Both the position numbers and the translations under genes were made by a program. From Rhizobiales bacterium 62-17 (lineage in GTDB: Bacteria; Pseudomonadota; Alphaproteobacteria; Rhizobiales; Beijerinckiaceae), in contig MKVW01000001.1 in the NCBI GenBank assembly GCA_001898965.1, positions 62,001 to 126,000 of the forward strand: a stretch of DNA of 64,000 nucleotides, read 5' to 3'. Shown here in pieces: positions 52,984 through 62,091 of the stretch. A model generated the notes under the pieces. It searched no databases. It was not told the DNA's origin and saw only the letters and a program-made list of their open reading frames with translations. Each line of letters starts with the position of its first letter. Position 1 is the first letter of the stretch.

Positions 52984-54410
52984 CGCACCGCTCCGCCACG
53001 GCTCTTCCACATCGCCTGGAAGGTCTGGCCTTGTGGTGCCGGCATGTCGCGATATTTGGTCCAGCCGCCGGCGAGCGGCAGCCAGGCGAAGCGGCCTTTC
53101 GAACGTCCGGCCAGCGCCAGTATTTTGACGCCGATGCGCGCCGCAAGCCCATAGAGCTTCGGCCGCTTGGCGAAGAAAGCCCACAGTGCCAAGCCGCTGC
53201 GCACCGTCGCCGGCGAGAGATGGCGCTCGAATTCGCGCTCGCGCCAATGGCGCATCAGTTTCGGCAGTGGGATGCGGACAGGGCAGGCGCTTTCGCAGCG
53301 CCCGCAAAAGGTCGAGGCATTGGGCAGATGGCCGGCCTCGGCTACACCGATCAGCGAGGGCGTTAGCACCGCGCCCATCGGGCCTGGATAGACCCACCCA
53401 TAAGCATGGCCGCCGACTGCGTGATAGACCGGACAATGGTTCATGCAGGCGCCGCAGCGGATGCAGCGCAGCATCTCCTGAAAATCCGTGCCCAGCATGT
53501 TCGAGCGGCCGTTGTCGACCAGCACCACATGATATTCTTCCGGCCCGTCCACATCGCCGGGTCGGCGCGGGCCGGTCGAGAAGGTCGTATAGACCGACAT
53601 GTCCTGGCCGGTGGCCGAACGCGCCAGCACGCGCATGAAGCCCGAGACATCCTCCAGGGTCGGCGCAATCTTTTCGATCGACGCGACCACCACATGCACT
53701 TTTGGCAGGATCTGCGTCAGGTCACCATTGCCCTCATTGGTGACGATGACTGACGTCCCGGTTTCGGCGACGAGAAAATTGGCACCGGTGATGCCGATGT
53801 CGGAAGCCAGAAACTTTGCCCGCAAGGTGGCGCGCGCTTCCGCCAGCAGGGATTCCGGCGCCGTCAGATCGCGATCCTTAGGCAGCCAGGTGTGCAGCCG
53901 GCGGAAGTCATGCTCGATGTCTTCCTGATTGAGATGCACCGCCGGGGCGATGATATGCGAGGGCGCTTCGCCACGGATCTGGATGATATATTCGCCGAGA
54001 TCGGTTTCGACCGCTTCGATGCCGTTGCGTTCCAGCGCCGCATTGAGGCCGATCTCTTCGGACACCATCGACTTGCCCTTGGTCACCGTCTTGGCGCCGC
54101 GCGCCTTGGCGAGATCGGTGATGATACGGCAGGCCTCTTCCGAGGTGCGGGCGAAATGCACATGGCCGCCGGCCGCCGTCACCTTCTGCGTGTAGATATC
54201 GAGATAGATGTCGAGATGGGCCAGCACATGGTCGCGCAGATCGCGCGCCTGGTCGCGCAGTGCGTCGAATTCCGGCAGACGCGCCGCCGCCTGGGCGCGG
54301 CGGTCGATGAAATTATGCCGGACGTTGCCGAGCGCTTTCTGCAATTGCCCATCGCCCAAGGCGCGATGGGCATTGTCCTTGAACCGCGAGGAAGTGGCGA
54401 CAACGCTCAT
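52980..54410 (-). CDS. lutB: lactate utilization iron-sulfur protein LutB
   Basis: 476-residue LUD/ferredoxin protein of the L-lactate oxidation complex. The LUD part contains KGKSMVSEEIGLNAALERNGIEAVETDLGEYI. Two 4Fe-4S motifs follow: CIRCGACMNHCPVYHAVGGHAYG and CGRCESACPVRIPLPKLM, and a C-terminal tail of about 90 residues. ATG 54410 gives MSVVATSSRFK. The same frame runs on to 55034 through the LysE gene, but this is antisense-frame overlap, not a fusion. 17 bp downstream of the LysE gene. Confidence 0.92.
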   Translation of the reverse strand: MSVVATSSRFKDNAHRALGDGQLQKALGNVRHNFIDRRAQAAARLPEFDALRDQARDLRDHVLAHLDIYLDIYTQKVTAAGGHVHFARTSEEACRIITDLAKARGAKTVTKGKSMVSEEIGLNAALERNGIEAVETDLGEYIIQIRGEAPSHIIAPAVHLNQEDIEHDFRRLHTWLPKDRDLTAPESLLAEARATLRAKFLASDIGITGANFLVAETGTSVIVTNEGNGDLTQILPKVHVVVASIEKIAPTLEDVSGFMRVLARSATGQDMSVYTTFSTGPRRPGDVDGPEEYHVVLVDNGRSNMLGTDFQEMLRCIRCGACMNHCPVYHAVGGHAYGWVYPGPMGAVLTPSLIGVAEAGHLPNASTFCGRCESACPVRIPLPKLMRHWREREFERHLSPATVRSGLALWAFFAKRPKLYGLAARIGVKILALAGRSKGRFAWLPLAGGWTKYRDMPAPQGQTFQAMWKSRGGAVR

Positions 54411-54427
54411 GGTAAAAGCCGGTCTCC

Positions 54428-55045
54428 CTAACCGAAGGCAAGCAGCTTGCCGCCGAAGGCGATCATGATCATGCCGGATACCATATCGATCCAGCGGGTT
54501 GATCCCGTCAGTGCCGCGCGCACGGCTTTGCTCGACACCACGAGGGTGATGAAGAGATACCACAGAAAACCGATGCCCGGCATGCCGAGGATGACGCCGA
54601 TACGATAGGGCGCCGTCAGGTCGAAGGCGCCGGTGGCGGCGAAAACGCTCGTGTACCAGGCGATGGCCTTGGGGTTGAGAAAATTCGTGGTGAAGCCCAT
54701 GCCGAGCAGCGACCGGACGCTGGGTGTCTCGGTCGCGGCGGTGATGACCGTGCCCTTGCGATGGCGAGCGATCATCCGCCAGCCGATGTAGCAAAGATAG
54801 GCACCGCCGCCGATGCGCAGGAATGTTTCCAGCATCGGCGCGGCGGCGATCAATTGGCCCATGCCGGCAAGGCCGGCGCTCGCCCACAGCACGCCCGCCG
54901 GAAAAATGCCGAGTGCCGCGATCAGGGCGGCGCGGCGGCTGTGCAGCGCCATCTGCAGGATGAAAGTGCTGTTGGGGCCTGGGGTCGCCACCGTGATGAA
55001 ATGGCCGGCCAACAGGATGGCGACCACATGCCATTGCTCGTTCAC
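54428..55045 (-). CDS. LysE family translocator
   Basis: 205-residue membrane exporter with about six hydrophobic segments. The N terminus MNEQWHVVAILLAGHFITVATPGPNSTFILQMAL matches the LysE/RhtB pattern (PGPN). GMGFTTNFLNPKAIAWYTSVFA is the second signature. It leads the lutBC operon. Family members export amino acids or small acids; a link to lactate is not proven. Confidence 0.88.
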   Translation of the reverse strand: MNEQWHVVAILLAGHFITVATPGPNSTFILQMALHSRRAALIAALGIFPAGVLWASAGLAGMGQLIAAAPMLETFLRIGGGAYLCYIGWRMIARHRKGTVITAATETPSVRSLLGMGFTTNFLNPKAIAWYTSVFAATGAFDLTAPYRIGVILGMPGIGFLWYLFITLVVSSKAVRAALTGSTRWIDMVSGMIMIAFGGKLLAFG

Positions 55046-55194
55046 GGCCGGCTGCCCTCCACGGCGGAGAGCAACGCGCTGGTGGGAAGATCGACGGGGC
55101 AGATCACGAACGGCGGCTTTCAGAAGCTGTAGCTGGTTAGGCTTAGCAGCCGTTCGTGCTTTTTTCTATTGTTAAAGTGGCAGCGCCGGCGGGA

Positions 55195-55560
55195 TTAGCT
55201 GCGGCGTTTGGCGATGACGACCAGTTCGCCGTCGTCGTCGATTTGGGCGACCAATACGTCCTGAGACGAGAAGCCCTTCGCTTCGACGGCTGTTTTCACG
55301 GCCGGGGCATCCTCGATCGCTTTGTGAAGCCGCTGGATGTCGTCCGCCGAACGTTTGGCCACGAGTTCGTTCACCTGCGCCTTTGCGGTTTCGGGGAGGG
55401 TGTCGAGTTCAACCACGTTAATGGATTTGATCATGGGCTTGGCGGAGGGGGCTTGTTGTGATGACGAGGGGGGCGGAGATCGTTCAGGAGAGGAAGTCTG
55501 AGCATGGGCCGCGCCAGCCAAAATGAGGGCGGCGCCGCTCGCAAGCATGATCATGCGCAT
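55195..55560 (-). CDS. small secreted protein, unknown function
   Basis: 121-residue exported protein. Signal peptide MRMIMLASGAALILAGAAHA, a Pro/Ser-rich linker (SPERSPPPSSSQQAPSAKP) and a mature domain of about 75 residues, with VVELDTLPETAKAQVNELVAKRSADDIQRLHKAIEDAPAVKTAVEAKGF and VLVAQIDDDGELVVIAKRRS. It lies between the lysE-lutBC operon and lutA but looks like a separate unit. Alphaproteobacterial proteins with this helix-plus-strand pattern are uncharacterised. Confidence 0.65.
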   Translation of the reverse strand: MRMIMLASGAALILAGAAHAQTSSPERSPPPSSSQQAPSAKPMIKSINVVELDTLPETAKAQVNELVAKRSADDIQRLHKAIEDAPAVKTAVEAKGFSSQDVLVAQIDDDGELVVIAKRRS

Positions 55561-55700
55561 AATGTGTCCTTCCGTCGCTCGGTGAGTGCGCGAGCAATTC
55601 GACAGGCTGAATGGGTTCAGATGCTGAGCGTGATCGGGTCATTCCATGGCCATATGGCGACCAGAATGCGCCCGATGGAACTCTACGCCGCCGTTCGGCG

Positions 55701-56492
55701 CTAAGCCTCGCGGTTTTCCGGCGCGCCGATGGCCGGCGTATCGGTCATGCCCGCCAGCACTTCCGCGACGTGGCGCACTTCCATGCTCTTGCCTTCGCGC
55801 GAGAGTTTGCCGGCCATGTTCATGAGGCAGCCGAGATCGCCCGCCAGCAGGACATCGGCGCCGCTGGCCTCGATGTTCTCCGCCTTCTTGCCGACGATCT
55901 CGCCGGAAATCTCACCATATTTCACCGCGAACGTGCCGCCGAAACCGCAGCACACATCGTTCTCGCGCATTTCGACGAGGTCGAGCCCTTCGACCGTGGC
56001 CAGCAGCTTGCGGGGCTGCGTCTGCACGCCGAGCTCGCGCAGGCCGGAACAGGAATCGTGATAGGTGACGCGCTTGGCAAAGCGCGCATCGACGCGCTCG
56101 ATTTTCATCACATCGGTGAGAAAGCTGACGAGCTCGAAGGTTTTCGCCGCGAAGGCGCGCGCCTTGGCCGACAGCCCAGGGTCATCCTGAAACAGTTCCG
56201 GATAATGCCGCGCGAGCATGCCGCCGCAGGAGCCGGACGGCGCGACGACATAACGGCAGCCGGCGAAGGCATCCATCACCTGTAACGCAATGTCGCGCGT
56301 CGTCGCCCGGTCGCCGGAATTGAACGCCGGCTGGCCGCAGCAGGTCTGCGGCGGCACGATGACCTCGCAGCCGGCATCTTCCAGAAGTTTCGCCGCGGCG
56401 AAGCCGATGCTCGGGCGCATGGCATCGACAAGACAGGTGACGAACAGGCCGACTTTGGGCGCGGTCGCACGGATTTGCGATGTTTCGGTCAC
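55701..56492 (-). CDS. lutA: lactate utilization (Fe-S) protein LutA, CCG domain
   Basis: 263-residue CCG-domain subunit. VGLFVTCLVDAMRPSIGFAAAKLLEDAGCEVIVPPQTCCGQPAFNSGD holds the first CCG and DVCCGFGGTFAVKYGEISGEIV the second; SGSCGGML and TYHDSCSGLRELG lie between. The start is uncertain: GTG 56492 (VTETSQIR) fits family length, while TTG 56555 gives a 21-residue extension. It is separated from lutB-lutC by the lysE and small secreted genes, and it is divergent from glcD. Confidence 0.9.
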   Translation of the reverse strand: MTETSQIRATAPKVGLFVTCLVDAMRPSIGFAAAKLLEDAGCEVIVPPQTCCGQPAFNSGDRATTRDIALQVMDAFAGCRYVVAPSGSCGGMLARHYPELFQDDPGLSAKARAFAAKTFELVSFLTDVMKIERVDARFAKRVTYHDSCSGLRELGVQTQPRKLLATVEGLDLVEMRENDVCCGFGGTFAVKYGEISGEIVGKKAENIEASGADVLLAGDLGCLMNMAGKLSREGKSMEVRHVAEVLAGMTDTPAIGAPENREA

Positions 56493-56629
56493 GTCAGCGT
56501 CCGCAACGGTAGATCGCCGGGCTTTTGACGGGCCTTTGGGCGACGAAGGTCTCAAACATAGTCCTTTGTGGCACGGCTGGCGGGGCGCTACAATGGTGGC
56601 ATGATTTCTTGCACCTTGGGTGGCGCGTC

Positions 56630-58066
56630 ATGAGCTCCATCGCCTTTCCCACGCCCGATCCGGCGATTCTCGCCCGCCGCGATGACATCATCGCCGGTCT
56701 CGCGGCGTTGCTGCCACCGGAATGCCTCGTCACGAGCGAGGACGAGCGCCGCGCCTTCGAAACCGATGCGTTGACCGCCTATCGCCGTCTGCCACTGGCC
56801 GTGGCGCTGCCGCGCAACACCGCCGAAGTGGCGGCCGTGATGGCCTTTTGCCACCGCGAGGGCGTCAAGATCGTGCCCCGTGGCGCAGGCACGTCGCTCG
56901 CCGGTGGCGCCATTCCGCAGGAAGATGCTGTTGTCATCGGTGTCTCCAAGCTCAATCGCATTCTCTCGGTCGACTATGCCAATCGCACCGCGCGCGTCGA
57001 AGCCGGCGTCACCAATCTGTCGATCTCGGATGCGGTGATGCCCGACGGCTTTTTCTACGCGCCCGATCCTTCGTCGCAGCTTGCCTGTACGATCGCCGGC
57101 AATATCGGCATGAATTCCGGCGGCGCCCATTGCCTGAAATATGGCGTCACCATCAACAACATCCTCGGCGTCAAAATGGTGCTGATTGATGGCACCGTCG
57201 TCGACATCGGCGGACAGGCGCTCGATCCGGCGGGTCTTGATCTGCTCGGCCTGATCGTCGGCTCGGAGGGCCAGCTCGGCATCGTCACCGAGGCGACGGT
57301 GCGTCTGCTACGCCTGGCGGAGGGCGCGCGGCCGGTGCTTTTCGGTTTCGACTCGAGCGAAGCCGCTGGCGAATGCGTCGCGGCGATCATTGGCGCCGGC
57401 ATCGTGCCGGTGGCGATGGAATTCATGGACAAGCCTGCCATTGAAATCTGCGAGGCCTTCGCCAAGGCCGGCTATCCGCTCGACGTCGAAGCCATGCTCA
57501 TCGTCGAGGTCGAAGGCTCCGAGGAGGAGATGGAGGCGCAGCTCGCGCGCATCTGTGAGATCGCCCGCCGCTATGGCGTCAAGGTCGTCAAGGAATCGCG
57601 CTCAGCCACCGAGACGGCGCTGATCTGGAAAGGCCGCAAATCCGCTTTCGGAGCCACCGGTCGCGTCGCCGATTATATCTGCATGGACGGCACCGTGCCG
57701 ACCAGCCAATTGCCTTATGTCTTGAAGCGCACCGGCGAGATTGTCGCGAGCTACGGCCTGCGCGTCGCCAATGTCTTTCATGCCGGCGACGGCAATATGC
57801 ATCCGCTGATCCTCTACAACGTCAACGATCCCGCCGAGCAGGCCAAGGCGGAGGCGGCCGGCAACGACATACTCAGGCTCTGCGTCGATGCGGGGGGATG
57901 TCTCACCGGCGAACATGGTGTTGGCATCGAAAAGCGCGATCTGATGCGCCACCAGTTCAGCGAAGTCGATCTTACTCAGCAGATGCGCGTGCGCGCCGTC
58001 TTCGATGGGCGCTGGCTGCTCAATCCAGCGAAAGTCTTTCCCTTGGACGGACGGATCGCGGCGTGA
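56630..58066 (+). CDS. glcD: glycolate oxidase FAD subunit GlcD
   Basis: 478-residue PCMH-type FAD dehydrogenase that oxidises glycolate or D-lactate at the membrane. The FAD-binding VPRGAGTSLAGGAIPQEDAVVIG is near residue 82, GMNSGGAHCLKYGVTINNILG near 165, and C-terminal HAGDGNMHPLILYN with GEHGVGIEKRDLM completes the active site. ATG 56630 is the first in-frame Met after the upstream open stretch. It overlaps glcE by 4 bp (GTGA). Confidence 0.93.
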   Translation: MSSIAFPTPDPAILARRDDIIAGLAALLPPECLVTSEDERRAFETDALTAYRRLPLAVALPRNTAEVAAVMAFCHREGVKIVPRGAGTSLAGGAIPQEDAVVIGVSKLNRILSVDYANRTARVEAGVTNLSISDAVMPDGFFYAPDPSSQLACTIAGNIGMNSGGAHCLKYGVTINNILGVKMVLIDGTVVDIGGQALDPAGLDLLGLIVGSEGQLGIVTEATVRLLRLAEGARPVLFGFDSSEAAGECVAAIIGAGIVPVAMEFMDKPAIEICEAFAKAGYPLDVEAMLIVEVEGSEEEMEAQLARICEIARRYGVKVVKESRSATETALIWKGRKSAFGATGRVADYICMDGTVPTSQLPYVLKRTGEIVASYGLRVANVFHAGDGNMHPLILYNVNDPAEQAKAEAAGNDILRLCVDAGGCLTGEHGVGIEKRDLMRHQFSEVDLTQQMRVRAVFDGRWLLNPAKVFPLDGRIAA

Positions 58067-59244
58067 CCATCGTTCCGACAAAAGAAGCGGAGGCCGCCGA
58101 AGCCGTCCGCGCCGCGCAGTCGTCACGACGCACGCTGTCGATCGAGGGTGGCGGTACGCGGTTGGCTTTCGGTCGTCCGATTCAGACCGACGATACACTG
58201 TCGTCGAAAGGGCTTTCCGGCATCACGCGTTATGAGCCGGCGGAATTGGTCTTCTCCGCCTGGGCCGGCACGCCGGTCGCCGAGATTGAGGCGGCGCTCG
58301 ACGAAAAGGGGCAGATGCTGCCGTTCGAGCCGATGGATCATCGCACGATCTATGGCGGCTCGGGTGCGCCGACCATCGGCGGCATCGCCGCCACGGGCGC
58401 GTCCGGGCCACGCCGCATCCAGGCCGGCGCGGCGCGCGATCTGCTGCTGGGGGTGCGATTCGTCAATGGGCGCGGCGAGATCGTCAAATCCGGCGGTCGC
58501 GTGATGAAGAATGTCACCGGGCTCGATCTGGTGAAGGTCAATTGCGGCGCCCATGGCACTTTGGGTTTCATGACCGAAGTGACTTTCAAGGTTCTGCCGA
58601 AGCCCGAACGGACGCTCACCTTGATCCTTGAGGATCTCGATGACGAACGCGCCGTCCAGGCAATGTCGGCGGCGCTGGGTTCGCCCTTCTCCGTCAGCGC
58701 TGCCGCGCATCTGCCGGCTGATGTCGGCGGCGCTCGCGCGCGCACCGCCTTGCGGCTCGAACATTTCGCTGAGTCCATCACCTATCGTGCCCGCGAGCTC
58801 GCCAAGGTTCTGAGCGCCTTTGGCCGCGCGCGCGAAATCGAGGACGATGAGTCCCGAGCCTTGTGGCGAGCCATTCGCGATGTCGACGCACTGGCGCAAC
58901 CGAAGGACGACATGCTCTGGCGTGTCTCGGTGCCGCCGACCCAGGCTCCGGCCTTGCTCGCACGGCTGCGGCAGGCCGGATTGTCGTTCCGCGCGCTTCT
59001 GGATTGGGGCGGCGGGCTGATCTGGATCGCCTGCACCGAGAACGCGGCGGCAAGCACTGTGGTTCGCGAAGCGCTGGGCGGCGACGGTCACGCGACCTTG
59101 ATGCGCGCGTCCGATGCCTTGCGCGCTTCGCTGGATGTCTTCCAGCCGCAAGACGCCGCCTTGATGAAACTCACCGCCGGGATCAAAGCCAGTTTTGATC
59201 CCGACGGCATTCTCAATCCCGGCCGCATGTATGCGGGACTTTGA
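58063..59244 (+). CDS. glcE: glycolate oxidase FAD-binding subunit GlcE
   Basis: 393-residue second FAD-domain subunit of glycolate oxidase. It begins VTIVPTKEAEAAEAVRAAQ at GTG 58063, overlapping the glcD stop. Key segments: LSIEGGGTRLAFGRP, ATGASGPRRIQAGAARDLLLGVRFVNGRGEIVKSGGRVMKNVTGLDLVK, and the C-terminal GIKASFDPDGILNPGRMY. It works with GlcD and GlcF in a membrane-associated complex passing electrons to the quinone pool. Next gene starts 14 bp downstream. Confidence 0.93.
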   Translation: MTIVPTKEAEAAEAVRAAQSSRRTLSIEGGGTRLAFGRPIQTDDTLSSKGLSGITRYEPAELVFSAWAGTPVAEIEAALDEKGQMLPFEPMDHRTIYGGSGAPTIGGIAATGASGPRRIQAGAARDLLLGVRFVNGRGEIVKSGGRVMKNVTGLDLVKVNCGAHGTLGFMTEVTFKVLPKPERTLTLILEDLDDERAVQAMSAALGSPFSVSAAAHLPADVGGARARTALRLEHFAESITYRARELAKVLSAFGRAREIEDDESRALWRAIRDVDALAQPKDDMLWRVSVPPTQAPALLARLRQAGLSFRALLDWGGGLIWIACTENAAASTVVREALGGDGHATLMRASDALRASLDVFQPQDAALMKLTAGIKASFDPDGILNPGRMYAGL

Positions 59245-59258
59245 CTAGGATCTGAACG

Positions 59259-60596
59259 GTGCAGACGAATTTCACTTCCGCGCAACTGGCCGATCCGCAT
59301 ATGGCGGCGTCGGAGAAGATATTGCGCAGTTGCGTCCACTGCGGTTTCTGCACGGCCACCTGTCCGACCTATCTCCTGCTGGGCGATGAACTCGACAGCC
59401 CGCGCGGCCGCATCTACCTCATCAAGGATATGTTGGAAGGCGGCAAGCCGGCGACGGCGGAGGTCGTCAAACATATCGATCGCTGCCTCTCGTGCCTGTC
59501 CTGCATGACAACATGTCCGTCCGGCGTGCACTACATGCACCTGGTCGATCATGCGCGCGCGCATATCGAGCAGACTTATAAGCGCGACGCGACCGATCGT
59601 CTGTTGCGCGCGCTCCTCGCCCATATCCTGCCCTATCGCAATCGCTTCCGCCTGGCGCTCGGCGCGGCCTTATTCGCCAAGCCATTCCGGCCGCTCCTGG
59701 CTCATCTGCCGCGGGTCGGCAAACGCCTTGCCGCCATGGTGGCGCTGGCGCCTCCGCGCTCCCCGGCGGTCACGGCGGAGCCCGCGCCCCTCACACGCGC
59801 GGACCGTCGCCGTGTCGCCATTCTGGAGGGCTGCGCGCAGCCGGTGTTGCAGCCCGCCATCAATGCAGCGGCGCGCCGCTTGCTCGCGCGCGCCGATATC
59901 GAAGTGGTGCGGGTCGCGGAGGAGGGCTGTTGCGGGGCGCTCGTCCATCATATGGGGCGCGAGGCGCAGGCGCTTGAGTTCGCCCGCCGCAATATCGATG
60001 CCTGGATCACGGCCATCGACCAGCAAGGTATCGAGGCGATCATCATCACGGCGTCCGGTTGCGGCACGACGGTGAAGGATTATGGTTTCATGCTGCGCGA
60101 CGATCCGCTTTATGCGGAGAAAGCGCGCCGCGTTAGCGCGCTGACGTGCGACATCACCGAATTTCTCGATCGTCTCGATCTGCCTGCCGTAAGCACGGCG
60201 CCGAAACGCGCCGTCGCCTATCATTCGGCCTGCTCGATGCAGCACGGGCAGCAAATCCGCGATGAGCCGAAACGCCTGCTGCGCAATGCCGGCTTCACCG
60301 TGCGCGACGTGCCGGAAGGCCATATCTGCTGCGGCTCGGCCGGTGTCTACAACATTCTGCAACCGGAGATCGCCGGCCGTTTGCGTGATCGCAAGGTCGG
60401 CAATATCGAGCGGTTGCGGCCCGATATCATCGCCACCGGCAATATCGGTTGCATCACCCAGATCGGTGGCGGCACCGCCATTCCGGTGGTGCACACGGTC
60501 GAATTGCTCGATTGGGCGCATGGCGGCCCGATGCCGCCCGCGCTTGAAAGAGCGCCGGGGCTCAATAGTCGCGTCGTTCAGTTTCCTTTGGCGTGA
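59259..60596 (+). CDS. glcF: glycolate oxidase iron-sulfur subunit GlcF
   Basis: 445-residue subunit with two N-terminal 4Fe-4S motifs (CVHCGFCTATCPTYLL and CLSCLSCMTTCPSGVHY) and two CCG domains (EEGCCGALVHHMG, HICCGSAGVYNIL). The start is GTG 59259 (MQTNFTSAQLADPHMAASEK). Completes a glcDEF set; no glcC-type regulator or glycolate permease is adjacent. Its last 35 bp overlap the convergent amidohydrolase gene. Confidence 0.94.
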   Translation: MQTNFTSAQLADPHMAASEKILRSCVHCGFCTATCPTYLLLGDELDSPRGRIYLIKDMLEGGKPATAEVVKHIDRCLSCLSCMTTCPSGVHYMHLVDHARAHIEQTYKRDATDRLLRALLAHILPYRNRFRLALGAALFAKPFRPLLAHLPRVGKRLAAMVALAPPRSPAVTAEPAPLTRADRRRVAILEGCAQPVLQPAINAAARRLLARADIEVVRVAEEGCCGALVHHMGREAQALEFARRNIDAWITAIDQQGIEAIIITASGCGTTVKDYGFMLRDDPLYAEKARRVSALTCDITEFLDRLDLPAVSTAPKRAVAYHSACSMQHGQQIRDEPKRLLRNAGFTVRDVPEGHICCGSAGVYNILQPEIAGRLRDRKVGNIERLRPDIIATGNIGCITQIGGGTAIPVVHTVELLDWAHGGPMPPALERAPGLNSRVVQFPLA

Positions 60597-62091
60597 ACCG
60601 TCCGCCGGCGCGCTGGCGGATGGCAAGGGCGGAAGCGGCCGCCGCGCGGATGACGCCTTGCTGGTCGACGCCGACGAGCTTGCCGCCGCGTTTCATGATC
60701 CGGCCGTCGGCGATCACCGTATCGACATTGGAGGCATTGGCCGAACGCACCAAAGCGCAGTCGACATTGCCGAATGGCGCCATGTTGAGATCGTCGGCCC
60801 GCACCAGGATGATGTCGGCGCGTTTGCCGGGCGTGAGCGTGCCGACCAGCTTGTCATAGCCCATGGCCTTGGCGCCATTAATCGTCGCCATGTTGATGAC
60901 CTGCCGGAAATCGACGGCCGTCAGTTTCTCCGTCGATTTGCCATCCTTCGGCGCGCCCATATCCCAAGCCAGACACATGGACGAGAACATGTCGACAGGC
61001 GAGATCGAATTGCCGTCGAACGACAGGCAGACGTTCACACCGCCCGCGACCATATGCAGAAACTGTTCGGCCGGATCGCGTGCCCGCACGCGCAACTCGC
61101 CATGCACCGTATAACTGAGCGACACGCCGGCGGCTGCGAGATTGTCGCGATCGGCCTGGGTCGCGAGCACGAAATGCACCAAGGTCAAATCCGGTGTCAG
61201 ATAGCCTTTGGCCTTCAAAGCTTCGGTCGAGACGGTGGATTGAGGCGATTGTCCGCCATGAAAGATGATCGGCAGCCCCAGGTCTTTCGCGGTTTTCATC
61301 TCTTCGTCGAAGACGTCCGGCGTGGTCGAGCGGGGCCCGCGCAGCGAAACGCCAAGGCGCACCAGTTCCCTGTCGCGCGCCACGCCGGCTTCCCACACCT
61401 TGTGTGCCTGACGCAGGCTGGCGACATCCATCGCCTGTGCCGCCGGCAGAAGGTCGGCGCAACCATAGCCGTAAATGCCGCGAATGCCTGAATCGGTATG
61501 CGCCTTCAGCTCGGCGGCGGCGTGTTCGGCCGAGATGACATTGTGCGCATAGTTATAGGTGGTGGTGATGCCGGCGTTGATCGCTTCGGCGAAGGCCAGC
61601 CGATCGCTGTTGTAGAAGTCGATCGGCGTATAGAACTTCGCCGTGGCGTTCTTAGTGGCCATATAACCGGCTTCCGGCGTCAGCCAGTTGCGTTGCAGGC
61701 TGTTCCAGCAGTGCCAGTGCGTTTCGACGAAGCCGGGCATGGCGATCATCCGGGCCGCGTCGATTTCCATCGTGCCTGGCGGCGTGCCGAGCGAAGGGCC
61801 GATGGCGACGATGTCGCCATCGCGCACATGTATGTCGCCACGGGGTAGATCGCCGATGGCGGGATCGACGCTGAGCACATAGGCATTGCGGATCACGAAT
61901 TCGCCGCGCAGGGGCAGGGCGGTCGGTGTCAGAGCCACGGCTTCCGGTATGAAATCTCCACTCAAGCCTGTGGCGGCCAGGGCGCCGGCCGCCCCGAACA
62001 GGTTTCGTCGCGTCAGGCGCGGTCGAAAAACTTCGCCGCACACGTCGCGCAAAGCCGCAAAATCGTGATCAGTCGGATGATCGTCCGCCAT
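60562..62091 (-). CDS. Tat-exported metal-dependent amidohydrolase
   Basis: 509-residue amidohydrolase of the cytosine deaminase/atrazine chlorohydrolase type. A 26-residue hydrophilic N terminus is followed by the twin-arginine signal LTRRNLFGAAGALAATGLSG. Metal ligands: ETHWHCWNSL (HxH), IIFHGG (His), LVHFV (His) and CLSFDGNS (Asp). The final GTLTPGKRADIILVRADDL segment is the usual composite-domain tail. ATG 62091 has GGGGGAG 5 nt upstream. Substrate unknown. The convergent glcF overlaps its 3' end by 35 bp. Confidence 0.88.
   Translation of the reverse strand: MADDHPTDHDFAALRDVCGEVFRPRLTRRNLFGAAGALAATGLSGDFIPEAVALTPTALPLRGEFVIRNAYVLSVDPAIGDLPRGDIHVRDGDIVAIGPSLGTPPGTMEIDAARMIAMPGFVETHWHCWNSLQRNWLTPEAGYMATKNATAKFYTPIDFYNSDRLAFAEAINAGITTTYNYAHNVISAEHAAAELKAHTDSGIRGIYGYGCADLLPAAQAMDVASLRQAHKVWEAGVARDRELVRLGVSLRGPRSTTPDVFDEEMKTAKDLGLPIIFHGGQSPQSTVSTEALKAKGYLTPDLTLVHFVLATQADRDNLAAAGVSLSYTVHGELRVRARDPAEQFLHMVAGGVNVCLSFDGNSISPVDMFSSMCLAWDMGAPKDGKSTEKLTAVDFRQVINMATINGAKAMGYDKLVGTLTPGKRADIILVRADDLNMAPFGNVDCALVRSANASNVDTVIADGRIMKRGGKLVGVDQQGVIRAAAASALAIRQRAGGRFTPKETERRDY

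Noticed and set aside
52312-53436. 374-residue form of LutC with a long N terminus
   Set aside because: The added part is an out-of-frame shadow of lutB; ATG 52983 has the expected LUD N terminus and a 4-bp overlap.
52980-55034. LysE-LutB fusion protein
   Set aside because: The N-terminal part is LysE read in the wrong frame; LysE itself is intact in another frame and LutB has its own ATG at 54410.
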